This document shows, one piece after another, positions 32,118-39,239 of a stretch of 39,934 nucleotides of DNA. How positions within the stretch are numbered: the stretch's first letter is position 1; every line of letters begins with the position of its first letter. Source of the DNA: Alphaproteobacteria bacterium (GTDB lineage Bacteria > Pseudomonadota > Alphaproteobacteria > RF32 > CAG-239); the NCBI GenBank assembly GCA_016283295.1, contig JAEEMQ010000004.1, forward strand, positions 1-39,934, given 5' to 3'. The translations under genes and the position numbers were made by a program. The notes beneath the pieces are model-generated. The model saw nothing but the letters and a program-made list of their open reading frames with translations. It did no database searches and was not told the origin of the DNA.

Positions 32118-32600
32118 CTATTGTGCTACCTTCCACTCGCCCTTGGTTATCTCCAGATAAGACTTAATCCAGGCATTGACTTTTTCCTCGTCCCTATAGT
32201 CCCAACCGCAGATATACCTCTCGCCGAGGCAGATTATCGGGGTAGAAACCTGGTCACCGTCGTCACCCAACTTATAATAGAATTTGGCCGCTTTGAAATA
32301 ATCTTTGGCCTTATTTCCATTAAAACCGGGGGCACCCTCGTCCAGCTCGATAAACTCGACATAGCTCTCCAATCTGGCATCTGCAGGCAGTTCAAATTCC
32401 TCTTTCCAGGTGTCGAAAGATGCACGAAAATACTTCTCAGCGGCCGCACTTCTGCTGCAACTTGCAGACTTCAGGAACAACACCTTGTTCTTGCTCTGCT
32501 CCTTGACATTCACGGAAGGCGCAACTTCATCCTCAATCAGACAAGAAGAAAGATTGAGCACCATGGCCGTCACAGCCATAAACAATAATAGTTTTTTCAT
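32118..32600 (-). CDS. Thioredoxin-fold lipoprotein, Bacteroidota-like
   Basis: The 160-residue product has a lipoprotein signal MKKLLLFMAVTAMVLNLSSC (C20, lipobox LSSC). A probable thioredoxin fold follows: NKVLFLKSASCSRS with a single cysteine C48 (CSRS, not CXXC), an EFELPAD loop, and a cis-proline-like VSTPIICLGERYICGW. It may be a redox or binding protein lacking the second active-site cysteine. I chose ATG 32600 because the signal peptide starts there; the 18 residues upstream have no ribosome site. The sequence before the ATG (AAACAAACACACATT) has no Shine-Dalgarno and resembles Bacteroidota starts. It has a TTGACA promoter and is isolated between terminators. Transfer is inferred. Confidence 0.78.
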   Translation of the reverse strand: MKKLLLFMAVTAMVLNLSSCLIEDEVAPSVNVKEQSKNKVLFLKSASCSRSAAAEKYFRASFDTWKEEFELPADARLESYVEFIELDEGAPGFNGNKAKDYFKAAKFYYKLGDDGDQVSTPIICLGERYICGWDYRDEEKVNAWIKSYLEITKGEWKVAQ

Positions 32601-32644
32601 AATGTGTGTTTGTTTTTTGGATAAATAATACAGGATATACCTAT

Positions 32645-32672
32645 ACTTTAGCAAAAATATTTATTTTGTCAA
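32645..32672 (-). promoter_or_regulatory. Promoter of the thioredoxin-fold lipoprotein
   Basis: On the minus strand TTGACA (32672-32667), 16 bases, TAAAGT (32650-32645). The -35 is perfect and the -10 matches 4 of 6. Same spacing as the promoters at 13329-13356 and 17053-17080. Confidence 0.6.
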
Positions 32673-32732
32673 TAATATAATTCATTTTCTTGGCAAGCCG
32701 CACCGATTCATCAACAGCCTTGCTCAAAGCGC

Positions 32733-32761
32733 TTGCAAAATATTGCAAAACGGCTTATAAA
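32733..32761 (+). promoter_or_regulatory. Promoter of rubrerythrin
   Basis: TTGCAA (32733-32738), 17 bases, TATAAA (32756-32761), followed by the palindrome TTAGC-TATTC-GCTAA (32761-32775) that could be an operator. The start codon is at 32803. Confidence 0.65.
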
Positions 32762-32802
32762 TTAGCTATTCGCTAACATTTATTTTGCAAAGGAAACGAA
32801 CT

Positions 32803-33342
32803 ATGGCTAACAAATATGCGGGAACGCAAACCGAAAAAAATCTGTGGACGGCTTTTGCCGGCGAAAGTCAGGCACGCAACAAATATACTTATTTTGCCAG
32901 CGTAGCTAAAAAAGAGGGTTTTGAACAAATCTCCGAAATCTTCACCAAAACCGCGGCCAACGAAAAAGAGCACGCCGAATTATGGTTTAAAGAACTGGAA
33001 GAACTCGGCGATACGGCTGCTAACCTGGCTGCCGCTGCTGCCGGCGAAAATTATGAGTGGACCGATATGTACGAGGGTTTTGCCAAAACCGCCGAAGCCG
33101 AAGGTTTTCCGGCATTGGCCGCTAAATTCCGCGGCGTGGCGGCGATTGAAAAAACACATGAAGAAAGATATCGTGCTTTGTTGAAAAACGTTGAAACGCA
33201 AGAAGTTTTCAAGCGTTCAACGGTTAAAGTATGGGAATGCCGCAACTGCGGACACATTATTGTCGGCACCGAGGCTCCGGCTGCTTGTCCGGTTTGCGCC
33301 CATGCCCGCAGCTATTTTGAATTGCGCGCCGAAAATTACTGA
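32803..33342 (+). CDS. rbr: Rubrerythrin
   Basis: Non-haem diiron peroxidase that removes hydrogen peroxide, typical of anaerobes and microaerophiles. The 179 residues have the ferritin-like four-helix bundle with iron-ligand pattern [39 protein letters not shown] and EKTHEERYR, then a C-terminal rubredoxin domain WECRNCGHI ... [11 protein letters not shown] with its four cysteines. AAGGAAAC precedes ATG 32803; a TTG six codons earlier is less likely. A promoter with a nearby palindrome and a terminator frame it, so it is monocistronic. Its presence fits an organism living at low oxygen. Confidence 0.95.
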   Translation: MANKYAGTQTEKNLWTAFAGESQARNKYTYFASVAKKEGFEQISEIFTKTAANEKEHAELWFKELEELGDTAANLAAAAAGENYEWTDMYEGFAKTAEAEGFPALAAKFRGVAAIEKTHEERYRALLKNVETQEVFKRSTVKVWECRNCGHIIVGTEAPAACPVCAHARSYFELRAENY

Positions 33343-33367
33343 TTTATCAGCGCTTAAACTTTATTTA

Positions 33368-33402
33368 CATCGTCCCGGCAATCGTCGGGATGATGTTTTT
33401 TT
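33368..33402 (+). terminator. Terminator after rubrerythrin
   Basis: A 12-bp stem with two G-U pairs (33368-33379 with 33384-33395), a 4-base loop and seven T (33396-33402), 25 bases after the stop. Confidence 0.9.
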
Positions 33403-33417
33403 ATGGCGATATTTTGC

Positions 33418-33446
33418 TTGACTTTGACAAAAATAAAATGTATGGT
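33418..33446 (+). promoter_or_regulatory. Promoter of the small membrane-protein pair
   Basis: TTGACT (33418-33423), 17 bases, TATGGT (33441-33446). An overlapping TTGACA at 33424-33429 gives a second possibility. The start codon is at 33473. Confidence 0.6.
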
Positions 33447-33472
33447 AGCACTACAAAAAAATCATTATATCT

Positions 33473-33742
33473 ATGCAAAATTACTGGGTTTATATTATCG
33501 TTATTCTCTGGGCCCTCGCTATGTGCTGGGTTGTCTACGAGATTGTGTGGAAAGTTCGTCAGATACGTTTTATCAACTATCTGCGCAAACTTTCAAATGA
33601 AAAGCTCTCGGCACTCTACACCGAAAGGTGGCTGAAAGTGAACGCCGAAATTCTTGAAGACCGACTGCAGCTTATGCAATATATGGAAATTATGCGTGAG
33701 CTGTTGCGCCGAAATCTCTACACCGGAAAAATTGTACACTAA
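33473..33742 (+). CDS. Small membrane protein, first of a paralogous pair
   Basis: An 89-residue protein with one N-terminal TM helix (about 3-24, YWVYIIVILWALAMCWVVYE) and a charged helical cytoplasmic part (RQIRFINYLRKLSNEKLSALY). It shares VVYE-(I/F)-VW and the following R-x-(R/K)-x-x-x-x-Y-L/R-x-L/M-S pattern with the next gene, 12 bases downstream. No ribosome site is visible before ATG 33473 (TCATTATATCT). I recognise no family; small anchored proteins of this kind can be regulators or toxin-like peptides, but nothing shows that here. Confidence 0.65.
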   Translation: MQNYWVYIIVILWALAMCWVVYEIVWKVRQIRFINYLRKLSNEKLSALYTERWLKVNAEILEDRLQLMQYMEIMRELLRRNLYTGKIVH

Positions 33743-33754
33743 CATCAATAGTAT

Positions 33755-34033
33755 ATGTATAGCTATATCTCTATTTTAGCATGCTTTGCGTGCATTGGTA
33801 TCGGTTATGTGGTTTATGAGTTCGTATGGGCACTTCGTCTCCGCAAAATTCGGCAGGAATACCGCAATATGTCTGAAAGAGAGTTGCGGGAGAAAAAGCG
33901 AGAACTCAGCCAAAAGCTCCATGACTTCTTCTCTCTGAAGTCATCTCAGGGTGGCTGTATGCCGAACAAAATGTTGCTCCTCAGGCACGGCTGCCTGTTG
34001 GAAGAATTTGAGTATCGGCATCTGCCGGAGTAA
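33755..34033 (+). CDS. Small membrane protein, second of a paralogous pair
   Basis: A 92-residue protein with one TM helix (about 4-27, YISILACFACIGIGYVVYEFVW) and a basic helical part (RLRKIRQEYRNMSERELREKKRELSQKL). The resemblance to the preceding gene in both the TM end (YVVYEFVW) and the S-(E/N)-(R/E)-(E/K)-L motif marks a duplication. There is no clear Shine-Dalgarno before ATG 33755. The stop TAA lies in a strong bidirectional terminator. Function unknown. Confidence 0.65.
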   Translation: MYSYISILACFACIGIGYVVYEFVWALRLRKIRQEYRNMSERELREKKRELSQKLHDFFSLKSSQGGCMPNKMLLLRHGCLLEEFEYRHLPE

Positions 34034-34069
34034 AAAAAGACGTATGCTTAATCGGCATACGTCTTTTTT
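34033..34069. terminator. Bidirectional terminator between the small-protein pair and the Nudix cluster
   Basis: A perfect 15-bp stem (AAAAAAGACGTATGC at 34033-34047 with 34055-34069) and a 7-base loop lie between convergent transcription units ending at 34033 and 34137. A6/T6 form the outer stem, so it works on both strands. Confidence 0.92.
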
Positions 34070-34136
34070 GATTGCTACATACAATCACCCGGCGGACAAG
34101 AGGCAAATGATTCTAACTTTATCACAAGATTTTATC

Positions 34137-34655
34137 CTAATCTTGACGTGTTATGATATGCTCCGGATACGGCGGCAAATTTTTGAGTTTTTCCCTAAAG
34201 AAAAACGGATACGCATTATATTCGCTCAACCTATCCAGCGGCAACCACACCATTTTTTCCTCTGTAGTATTGTTTGCGGTTTTGCCGTGACTGTTTAACT
34301 GCCGAGTGCCGCGCGATTTCATTAAAAAATAAAACGTAACTTCATGGCACGCTAAATCTTTCAACTCGCCGTCATCACGCTTAAAAAAATTCTCCTGAAT
34401 AAAAGCCAGCCGCTCGATTTGATAATCAACACCGGTTTCTTCTTTAACTTCACGCCGCACCGCATCTTCCGCGGTTTCGCCGAGTTCCACCCCGCCGCCG
34501 ATTGTATAATAGTAATCTTCCGCATCATTGGTGGCAAACAAAACCGCGCCGTTTTCGATGATAATCGCCGCCGCTCGCAAACGAAACCGCCGCTTATCCT
34601 TGGTTTGAAAACATATATCGTTGCTTATCATTTCGACCGAATTAACTGTTTTCAT
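34137..34655 (-). CDS. Nudix hydrolase (last gene of the Nudix/GNAT/kinase cluster)
   Basis: A 172-residue protein with a complete Nudix box, GGGVELGETAEDAVRREVKE then ETG: G54, E60, R68, E69, E72, E73, G75. It should hydrolyse a nucleoside diphosphate linked to another group; the substrate is unknown. The N-terminus (MKTVNSVEMISNDICFQTKD) and the FYFLMKSRG segment resemble small Nudix proteins of about 150-170 residues. It overlaps the P-loop kinase gene by 14 bases and ends the operon, 67 bases before the terminator. Confidence 0.9.
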   Translation of the reverse strand: MKTVNSVEMISNDICFQTKDKRRFRLRAAAIIIENGAVLFATNDAEDYYYTIGGGVELGETAEDAVRREVKEETGVDYQIERLAFIQENFFKRDDGELKDLACHEVTFYFLMKSRGTRQLNSHGKTANNTTEEKMVWLPLDRLSEYNAYPFFFREKLKNLPPYPEHIITRQD

Positions 34656-35166
34656 CGCGCGTCCTTTCGCTCAAAAATGCCTTAATCTCGGCAACGGTTT
34701 GTTGCGGAGTTTGCCGGCTGTTATCGATAATCAAATCGGAATGCAAAGGCGCATGAAAATTTGCCTCATACATAGCTTTTATGCGAGATTGCTCCCACTC
34801 CGTCAGACTTCTGGTGCCGCGATTTTGCAAACAAACTTCCAATTTCGGCGCCAATGTTATGTTCAAGAACACTGTATTTAAATCGGCGAACTTACACCAC
34901 CGCCGATAATTTTCCTCATCCATCGGATAAGCAAAAATAATATAGCTAAAATTTTCCGTTTTTCTTTGCTCGATTATCTTATCCAGCCGCTTCAAGCGTT
35001 CGCGCCAACCCTTATGCATTGTTATACCGAGTTTTTTCTCTTCGGCATCGCTCATTAAATTATCAACCTCAATAAACAGAGCATTCTCAAGTTGTTGTTC
35101 CAAAAGCTTGGAAACAGTTGATTTACCGGCATTTATCGGCCCGTTAATGTTAAGAATTACCGTCAT
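34642..35166 (-). CDS. P-loop kinase-like protein
   Basis: A 174-residue AAA/shikimate-kinase-like P-loop protein. Walker A is GPINAGKST (9-17), preceded by the strand TVILNI; a later acidic strand LFIEVDNLMSD and YIIFAYPMDEENYRRW would carry the Walker B-type Asp and lid, and the C-terminal LIIDNSRQTPQQTVAEI is the adenine-side strand usual in small kinases such as CMP, dephospho-CoA or antibiotic kinases. Substrate unknown. It overlaps the GNAT gene by 4 bases and the Nudix gene by 14, so it is co-translated with both. Confidence 0.82.
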   Translation of the reverse strand: MTVILNINGPINAGKSTVSKLLEQQLENALFIEVDNLMSDAEEKKLGITMHKGWRERLKRLDKIIEQRKTENFSYIIFAYPMDEENYRRWCKFADLNTVFLNITLAPKLEVCLQNRGTRSLTEWEQSRIKAMYEANFHAPLHSDLIIDNSRQTPQQTVAEIKAFLSERTRDENS

Positions 35167-35711
35167 TTATCCGTCCTTTTTTTTACAAAAACCTCAACAT
35201 CGTGATATGTGCCGAACAAATACTCGGCCTTACTCAAAACACGGTCAAGCTTATAACCCAGTCTTTGCGGCACTTTTACCGATGGCAAATTATCGGCATT
35301 ACACCAAATTTCAAACCGCTGAAAACCGGCTCTGAAAGCTTCTTTTTCAAGTAATTTCATCGCTTGAACGGCGAACCCTTTACCATATTGAGTTTTATCC
35401 AACCAATAACACCCTTCCGCAATATTATCATCCTTAATTTTAATTCCGGCAAAACCGAGAATTTTGTTTTTTGCATCAACTATAAAATAGAAGAACATTT
35501 CTCCGTTCCGGCGCTTTTCGGCGTAGTTTTTAATTTCTTCAATCGCCTTATCTTTGGTATTTATCTGTGAAGTATGCGGCAAAAATTTAAATTCCTCTGC
35601 ATTACTTTGCACAATCGTCGCAAATTCCTCCGCACGCTCAACATCCGTTGCCGCAATCAACCAAAAATTATTTCCTTTTATTTCTTCAGCGAATGTATAC
35701 TTGCTCATCAA
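35163..35711 (-). CDS. GNAT acetyltransferase, RimJ/RimL type
   Basis: A 182-residue GCN5-related N-acetyltransferase of the RimJ/RimL branch: NNFWLIAATDVERAEEFATIV at the start, FYFIVDAKNKILGFAGIK, the acetyl-CoA loop YGKGFAVQAMKLL and the end FEIWCNADNLPSVKVPQRLGYK. Family members acetylate ribosomal protein N-termini, spermine-like amines or small molecules; the target here is unknown. It overlaps the four-domain gene by 26 bases and the kinase gene by 4. Two Met codons start it (MMSKYTF); either may be used. Confidence 0.87.
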   Translation of the reverse strand: MMSKYTFAEEIKGNNFWLIAATDVERAEEFATIVQSNAEEFKFLPHTSQINTKDKAIEEIKNYAEKRRNGEMFFYFIVDAKNKILGFAGIKIKDDNIAEGCYWLDKTQYGKGFAVQAMKLLEKEAFRAGFQRFEIWCNADNLPSVKVPQRLGYKLDRVLSKAEYLFGTYHDVEVFVKKRTDK

Positions 35712-37422
35712 TTTTCTCTCGATATTGATTTATTGCTTCTAAAAATTCGTTGAAAAAGAGCTCCGGATGCTGTGCAATTTCTTTATATAATTCCGGCAAA
35801 GATACCCTGCGTACTTCTGCCACCTCGTTTTTATCCGGTACAATTTCTCCATCGGACTGCGCCACAAACACATGGTGAAAAGCAACTTGTTTGCCATCAC
35901 GAACAACCGGAAACGCGGCAATTTGATATTTTATTTTGGCATCTATACCCATTTCTTCTTTTAGTTCACGCTTTGCAGCATCTTCATAATCTTCGCCGGC
36001 ATCGACATGACCTGCGGCCGAATAAGTCCACAATCCTCCCCATTTTTTATGCGCCGCGATTTTTTGCAAAACTAACTCGTTTTTTGAATTAAACAACAGC
36101 ACCGCCGCAATCATAACAAAACGTCCTTCTTTCAACGGAGTTCCTCGTAATTGTGTGCCGATTATATCATCATCTTTATCCGCCAACGCAATCAACGGTT
36201 TACCGGCCGCCATTAAGGCATACGGGGTAGCGTTTTTATCGCTCAAATCGGCAATTTTTACCCATACGGCACCGCCGGAATCCAGACCATCGCCCGTCGC
36301 CCGCGGAGTGCCGCTGATTTTAACATCATACAAAACCGCCTCGTGTTGCAACACACCTTTTTCGCCGCTCTGCGGTGTGAAATCCGCAAAAATTATGGTT
36401 TTATGCCTCTCATTTTCCGCCTTAACCACCTCGCAACCGGTTTCTTCTTTGATTTCGCGCTTGAGCGTATCCGCATAACTCTCTCCCTTTTCCTGACTAC
36501 CGCCCGGCAAATCATACATTCCGGTATACGGCCCGCGCGCTTTTTTAATCAGCAAAATTTTATCGTCTTTGATTATACTGCCGTAAACCCCGAAATGTGC
36601 CTTTGTCACGCACGGGTCGCGCAACAAAATATGCTTGAACCACTTTTCCTGAAAAGCGATGTCCTCTTCAATAATTTCGTCGGCCAAATCGTAGGATTCC
36701 GGCACCACTATCAGCTTATCGTCGTCGTCATCGGTGCGGTGCACCACCGCAATACAGCGCCCGACATACTCCTTAAGCGGCTTATCTTCCATCAAAACAT
36801 AGGCATCCAATTCTTCGCCGTCGCCGGATTTGGTATACGGAATAAACCCGTAATTTACCTTATATTCAAAGCCGTGTTTCGGGTGCTTACTCCCCAGCGG
36901 TCGGTCGATTTTTACATGCACGATTTGCCCGATATACTTGGTGTTCGGCAGATTATGCAACACCACCGGATAGTCGTCCATACAATCCCACGGCTGATAC
37001 TGTTTGGCTAAAGTATCAAATTCATCTTCTCTGATATACAGTTCATCCTGATTTTCTGCCGACCTTTTCAAAATTCGCTGTTTTGCCGTTTGCATATCGC
37101 AAAAAACATTATGAAAAACGACATTATCGGTTATTTTTTTGGCGCGATTATATGCTTTTTCACGAACTTCATGATTCCAAAAACCGTAATCCATTATAAC
37201 ATCGGTACCGGTTGCAATAATTTTTTGCGCCAAATCCCACAATACCTCGTCAACTTTATCATAATTTATATGAAAGTCTTCATAAGGCATATTACGACCG
37301 TATAATTTTACCATATATTCGTCATGCGTCAAACGCACCGCCGACAATTTCTTTTCAAGCTCTTTGGCTATCGTGGTTTTACCAAAGCCCATAAAACCGA
37401 CCATCAAATGAATTGTTGCCAT
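35686..37422 (-). CDS. Four-domain fusion: P-loop kinase / pyrophosphatase-like / Nudix / Nudix
   Basis: A single 578-residue frame with no break. (1) Residues 1-155: AAA_33-type kinase, Walker A GFMGFGKTT (9-17), DVIMDYGFWN (74-83). (2) About 160-265: inorganic-pyrophosphatase-like domain, HVKIDRPLGSKHPKHGFEY, VNYGFIPYTKSGDGEELDAY (D201-D206, with Glu where classical PPases have the third Asp), AVVHRTDDDDDKLIVVPE. (3) About 275-395: Nudix domain with G308, E314, R322, E323, E326, E327. (4) About 435-560: second Nudix domain of the YfcD/IPP-isomerase look, G471, E477, R485, E486, E489, E490. All three hydrolase modules and the kinase keep their catalytic residues except for the PPase-like change. 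Overlaps neighbours by 19 and 26 bases. Confidence 0.9.
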   Translation of the reverse strand: MATIHLMVGFMGFGKTTIAKELEKKLSAVRLTHDEYMVKLYGRNMPYEDFHINYDKVDEVLWDLAQKIIATGTDVIMDYGFWNHEVREKAYNRAKKITDNVVFHNVFCDMQTAKQRILKRSAENQDELYIREDEFDTLAKQYQPWDCMDDYPVVLHNLPNTKYIGQIVHVKIDRPLGSKHPKHGFEYKVNYGFIPYTKSGDGEELDAYVLMEDKPLKEYVGRCIAVVHRTDDDDDKLIVVPESYDLADEIIEEDIAFQEKWFKHILLRDPCVTKAHFGVYGSIIKDDKILLIKKARGPYTGMYDLPGGSQEKGESYADTLKREIKEETGCEVVKAENERHKTIIFADFTPQSGEKGVLQHEAVLYDVKISGTPRATGDGLDSGGAVWVKIADLSDKNATPYALMAAGKPLIALADKDDDIIGTQLRGTPLKEGRFVMIAAVLLFNSKNELVLQKIAAHKKWGGLWTYSAAGHVDAGEDYEDAAKRELKEEMGIDAKIKYQIAAFPVVRDGKQVAFHHVFVAQSDGEIVPDKNEVAEVRRVSLPELYKEIAQHPELFFNEFLEAINQYREKIDEQVYIR

Positions 37423-38366
37423 TCTTTATCTCCGAAAATTGCCGGATAAATACGCTTATCCGCCGTTATTTCCACAAACTCGTAACACCGGCCTTCGAAT
37501 TCTTCTTCCAACATCGGAATTTTATCTTTTTGCATATATTCCGACGGTAAGGTTGCCGCAAAAAGAATCATAATCTCATGCCCTTTTTGATTACCGAAAG
37601 TAAAGATATTTTCATAAACTCCGAGTTTTTTACCCACGCTGATTTCAACTCCGATTTCTTCTTTAATTTCGCGTTGCAAAGTTTCCGCCGCCGTTTCGCC
37701 GAACTCAATTCCGCCGCCCGGCAAGCGATAGAATTTTTCCTTTTTTACCGGGTCATGGCAAGCCATCGCCAACACTTTGTTCGCCTTTTTTATAACCGCT
37801 ATCGCCACCGCGCGGATTTTGCCCCAGCGTTTTTGCGTATATATCCACACCCGTCTCTTTTGAACACCGTTTTTAAAGGTTGGAGCAACCTCGCAACCGC
37901 TGTATTCGAGCATAACTTTATGCATAACCGCATACGAGCCGACATTTTTTTCTTTACAGGTCACCAAAACTTTATCCAAACCCATTTCCGCGGCCTTTTG
38001 CAAGCATAATTTCAGTCCGGCGGTCACATATCCCTTGCGCTGTTCGGAAGGCCGAATCTGGTATGCAATATGCCCGCCGATCTGTTCCAACTCCGGGGTT
38101 AACTCGTGCCGCAAATCAAAAGTGCCGATGTATTTATCACCCTCCACCAGCCAAAAAACCGTGTGTGCCACGCGACCCGGTGCCAATCCTATTCCCAAGC
38201 GGTTATTTTCCGTTGTTGTAAAATATTCGGCAAAATCATTATCCGCCGCCGCAACCATTTTGCCGACAGCGTGAATTTCAAATTCCGACGGCGCCGCCTT
38301 GTATTCGGCAATCGCCTCCCGAACACTTGATAAATATTTTTTCTGCGGTAGCACCAATTCCGGCAT
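37404..38366 (-). CDS. GNAT-Nudix fusion protein
   Basis: A 320-residue fusion. Residues about 30-175 form a GNAT domain (FWLVEGDKYIGTFDLRHEL; acetyl-CoA loop IRPSEQRKGYVTAGL; NVGSYAVMHKVMLEYSG). Residues about 183-320 form a Nudix hydrolase with a complete box: G218, E224, R232, E233, E236, E237, G239, preceded by FYRLPGGGI. The two modules may act on the same small molecule, or the fusion may simply fix their stoichiometry. It is the first cluster gene after the small membrane protein (38 bases upstream) and overlaps the four-domain gene by 19 bases. AAAGGG lies 12 bases before ATG 38366, a somewhat long gap. Confidence 0.88.
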   Translation of the reverse strand: MPELVLPQKKYLSSVREAIAEYKAAPSEFEIHAVGKMVAAADNDFAEYFTTTENNRLGIGLAPGRVAHTVFWLVEGDKYIGTFDLRHELTPELEQIGGHIAYQIRPSEQRKGYVTAGLKLCLQKAAEMGLDKVLVTCKEKNVGSYAVMHKVMLEYSGCEVAPTFKNGVQKRRVWIYTQKRWGKIRAVAIAVIKKANKVLAMACHDPVKKEKFYRLPGGGIEFGETAAETLQREIKEEIGVEISVGKKLGVYENIFTFGNQKGHEIMILFAATLPSEYMQKDKIPMLEEEFEGRCYEFVEITADKRIYPAIFGDKEWQQFI

Positions 38367-38404
38367 TTTATAAAGACCCTTTCTTAACGAAAAACACCGC
38401 CGAT

Positions 38405-38788
38405 TTATTTTACATAAATCAGCAAAATTAAGAGATACAGCGCAAACGTCAGCCCCAACGTATACAGCACCAAAGTCAGCAATACGCTGAGCTGCGGATG
38501 TTCCGGAATATTTGCCACCGGCAGAGCAATTTTTTTATTACGGGCATTTTTAACGATTTCTTTGAGTTTGTCTTTGCGCCGCAAAAACAGAAAAACCATA
38601 TAACACAGCAACACAATCAAAATGCCGTAACCGAGCGGTTCGGCCAATTCCGGCGCCGCCCGCAAGCACCAAAAAGCGGCAACCCCGAGCGCCAACATCA
38701 CAAAATACGGCAACCCCTGCATAACCAGCGGAAAATACGCAATCAGCAAATATGCCAACAAAACCCCGATAACTATACGAGCAATCAT
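38405..38788 (-). CDS. Small multi-pass membrane protein
   Basis: From ATG 38788, preceded by GAGGAG, a 127-residue membrane protein with about four hydrophobic segments: ARIVIGVLLAYLLIAYFPLVM, LPYFVMLALGVAAFWCL, GYGILIVLLCYMVFLFL and, after a basic hydrophilic loop (RRKDKLKEIVKNARNKKIAL), LSVLLTLVLYTLGLTFALYLLILL. I recognise no family. It lies 38 bases before the GNAT-Nudix gene on the same strand and may head that operon, which would place the cluster's product or substrate near the membrane; this is inference. A longer frame back to 38836 has no ribosome site. Confidence 0.78.
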   Translation of the reverse strand: MIARIVIGVLLAYLLIAYFPLVMQGLPYFVMLALGVAAFWCLRAAPELAEPLGYGILIVLLCYMVFLFLRRKDKLKEIVKNARNKKIALPVANIPEHPQLSVLLTLVLYTLGLTFALYLLILLIYVK

Positions 38789-38905
38789 TTTTCTTCTCCT
38801 CTGTTGTATCATAAATAAATTGCCTTTAAAAAACAATCTTTTTGTTAACCTTTTTTTTAACAGGACGCGCTAGATTGTGATAATATCAAATAAAAGGGTA
38901 TTAAA

Positions 38906-39226
38906 ATGGACGCAAAACAGATTTTAGAAGATAATTTTGAAGAAAAAAACAAAAGTTTTCTGTATTATCTGCACGAAAAATCCTCATTCAGTAAAGATGC
39001 TTTCAAACAACTTTACGAGAGTATACGCACTGCTGCCGAAGATAATGTCAACATTAATCGCACGGCGCAACAAATAACCCATATTTACGGACAAATACTC
39101 AAGTGCTTTCTGTATCATTTTGATAAAAACGATAAATATAAAATTGCCAATCTTCCGGAAAACTATAACAAGATGATTGAATATTTGGAAAAAAGCGTGG
39201 AATATTATTTTACCACCAGAATTTAA
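38906..39226 (+). CDS. Small hypothetical protein
   Basis: A 106-residue, all-helical soluble protein, MDAKQILEDNFEEKNKSFLYYLHEK ... EYLEKSVEYYFTTRI, with many Tyr, Lys and Glu. I recognise no domain. AAGGG lies well placed before ATG 38906. It starts 117 bases from the divergent membrane-protein gene; the gap contains the inverted repeat TGTTAA/TTAACA around a T8 run and a possible TTAACA-18-TAATAT promoter. It ends 13 bases before the periplasmic protein gene, so the two are probably an operon. Function unknown. Confidence 0.7.
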   Translation: MDAKQILEDNFEEKNKSFLYYLHEKSSFSKDAFKQLYESIRTAAEDNVNINRTAQQITHIYGQILKCFLYHFDKNDKYKIANLPENYNKMIEYLEKSVEYYFTTRI

Positions 39227-39239
39227 CAGGGAGGATTAT

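Noticed and set aside
34137..38366. The Nudix/kinase cluster as a classical toxin-antitoxin or restriction system
   Set aside because: No toxin, antitoxin, methylase or nuclease motifs are visible; all recognisable domains are small-molecule enzymes.
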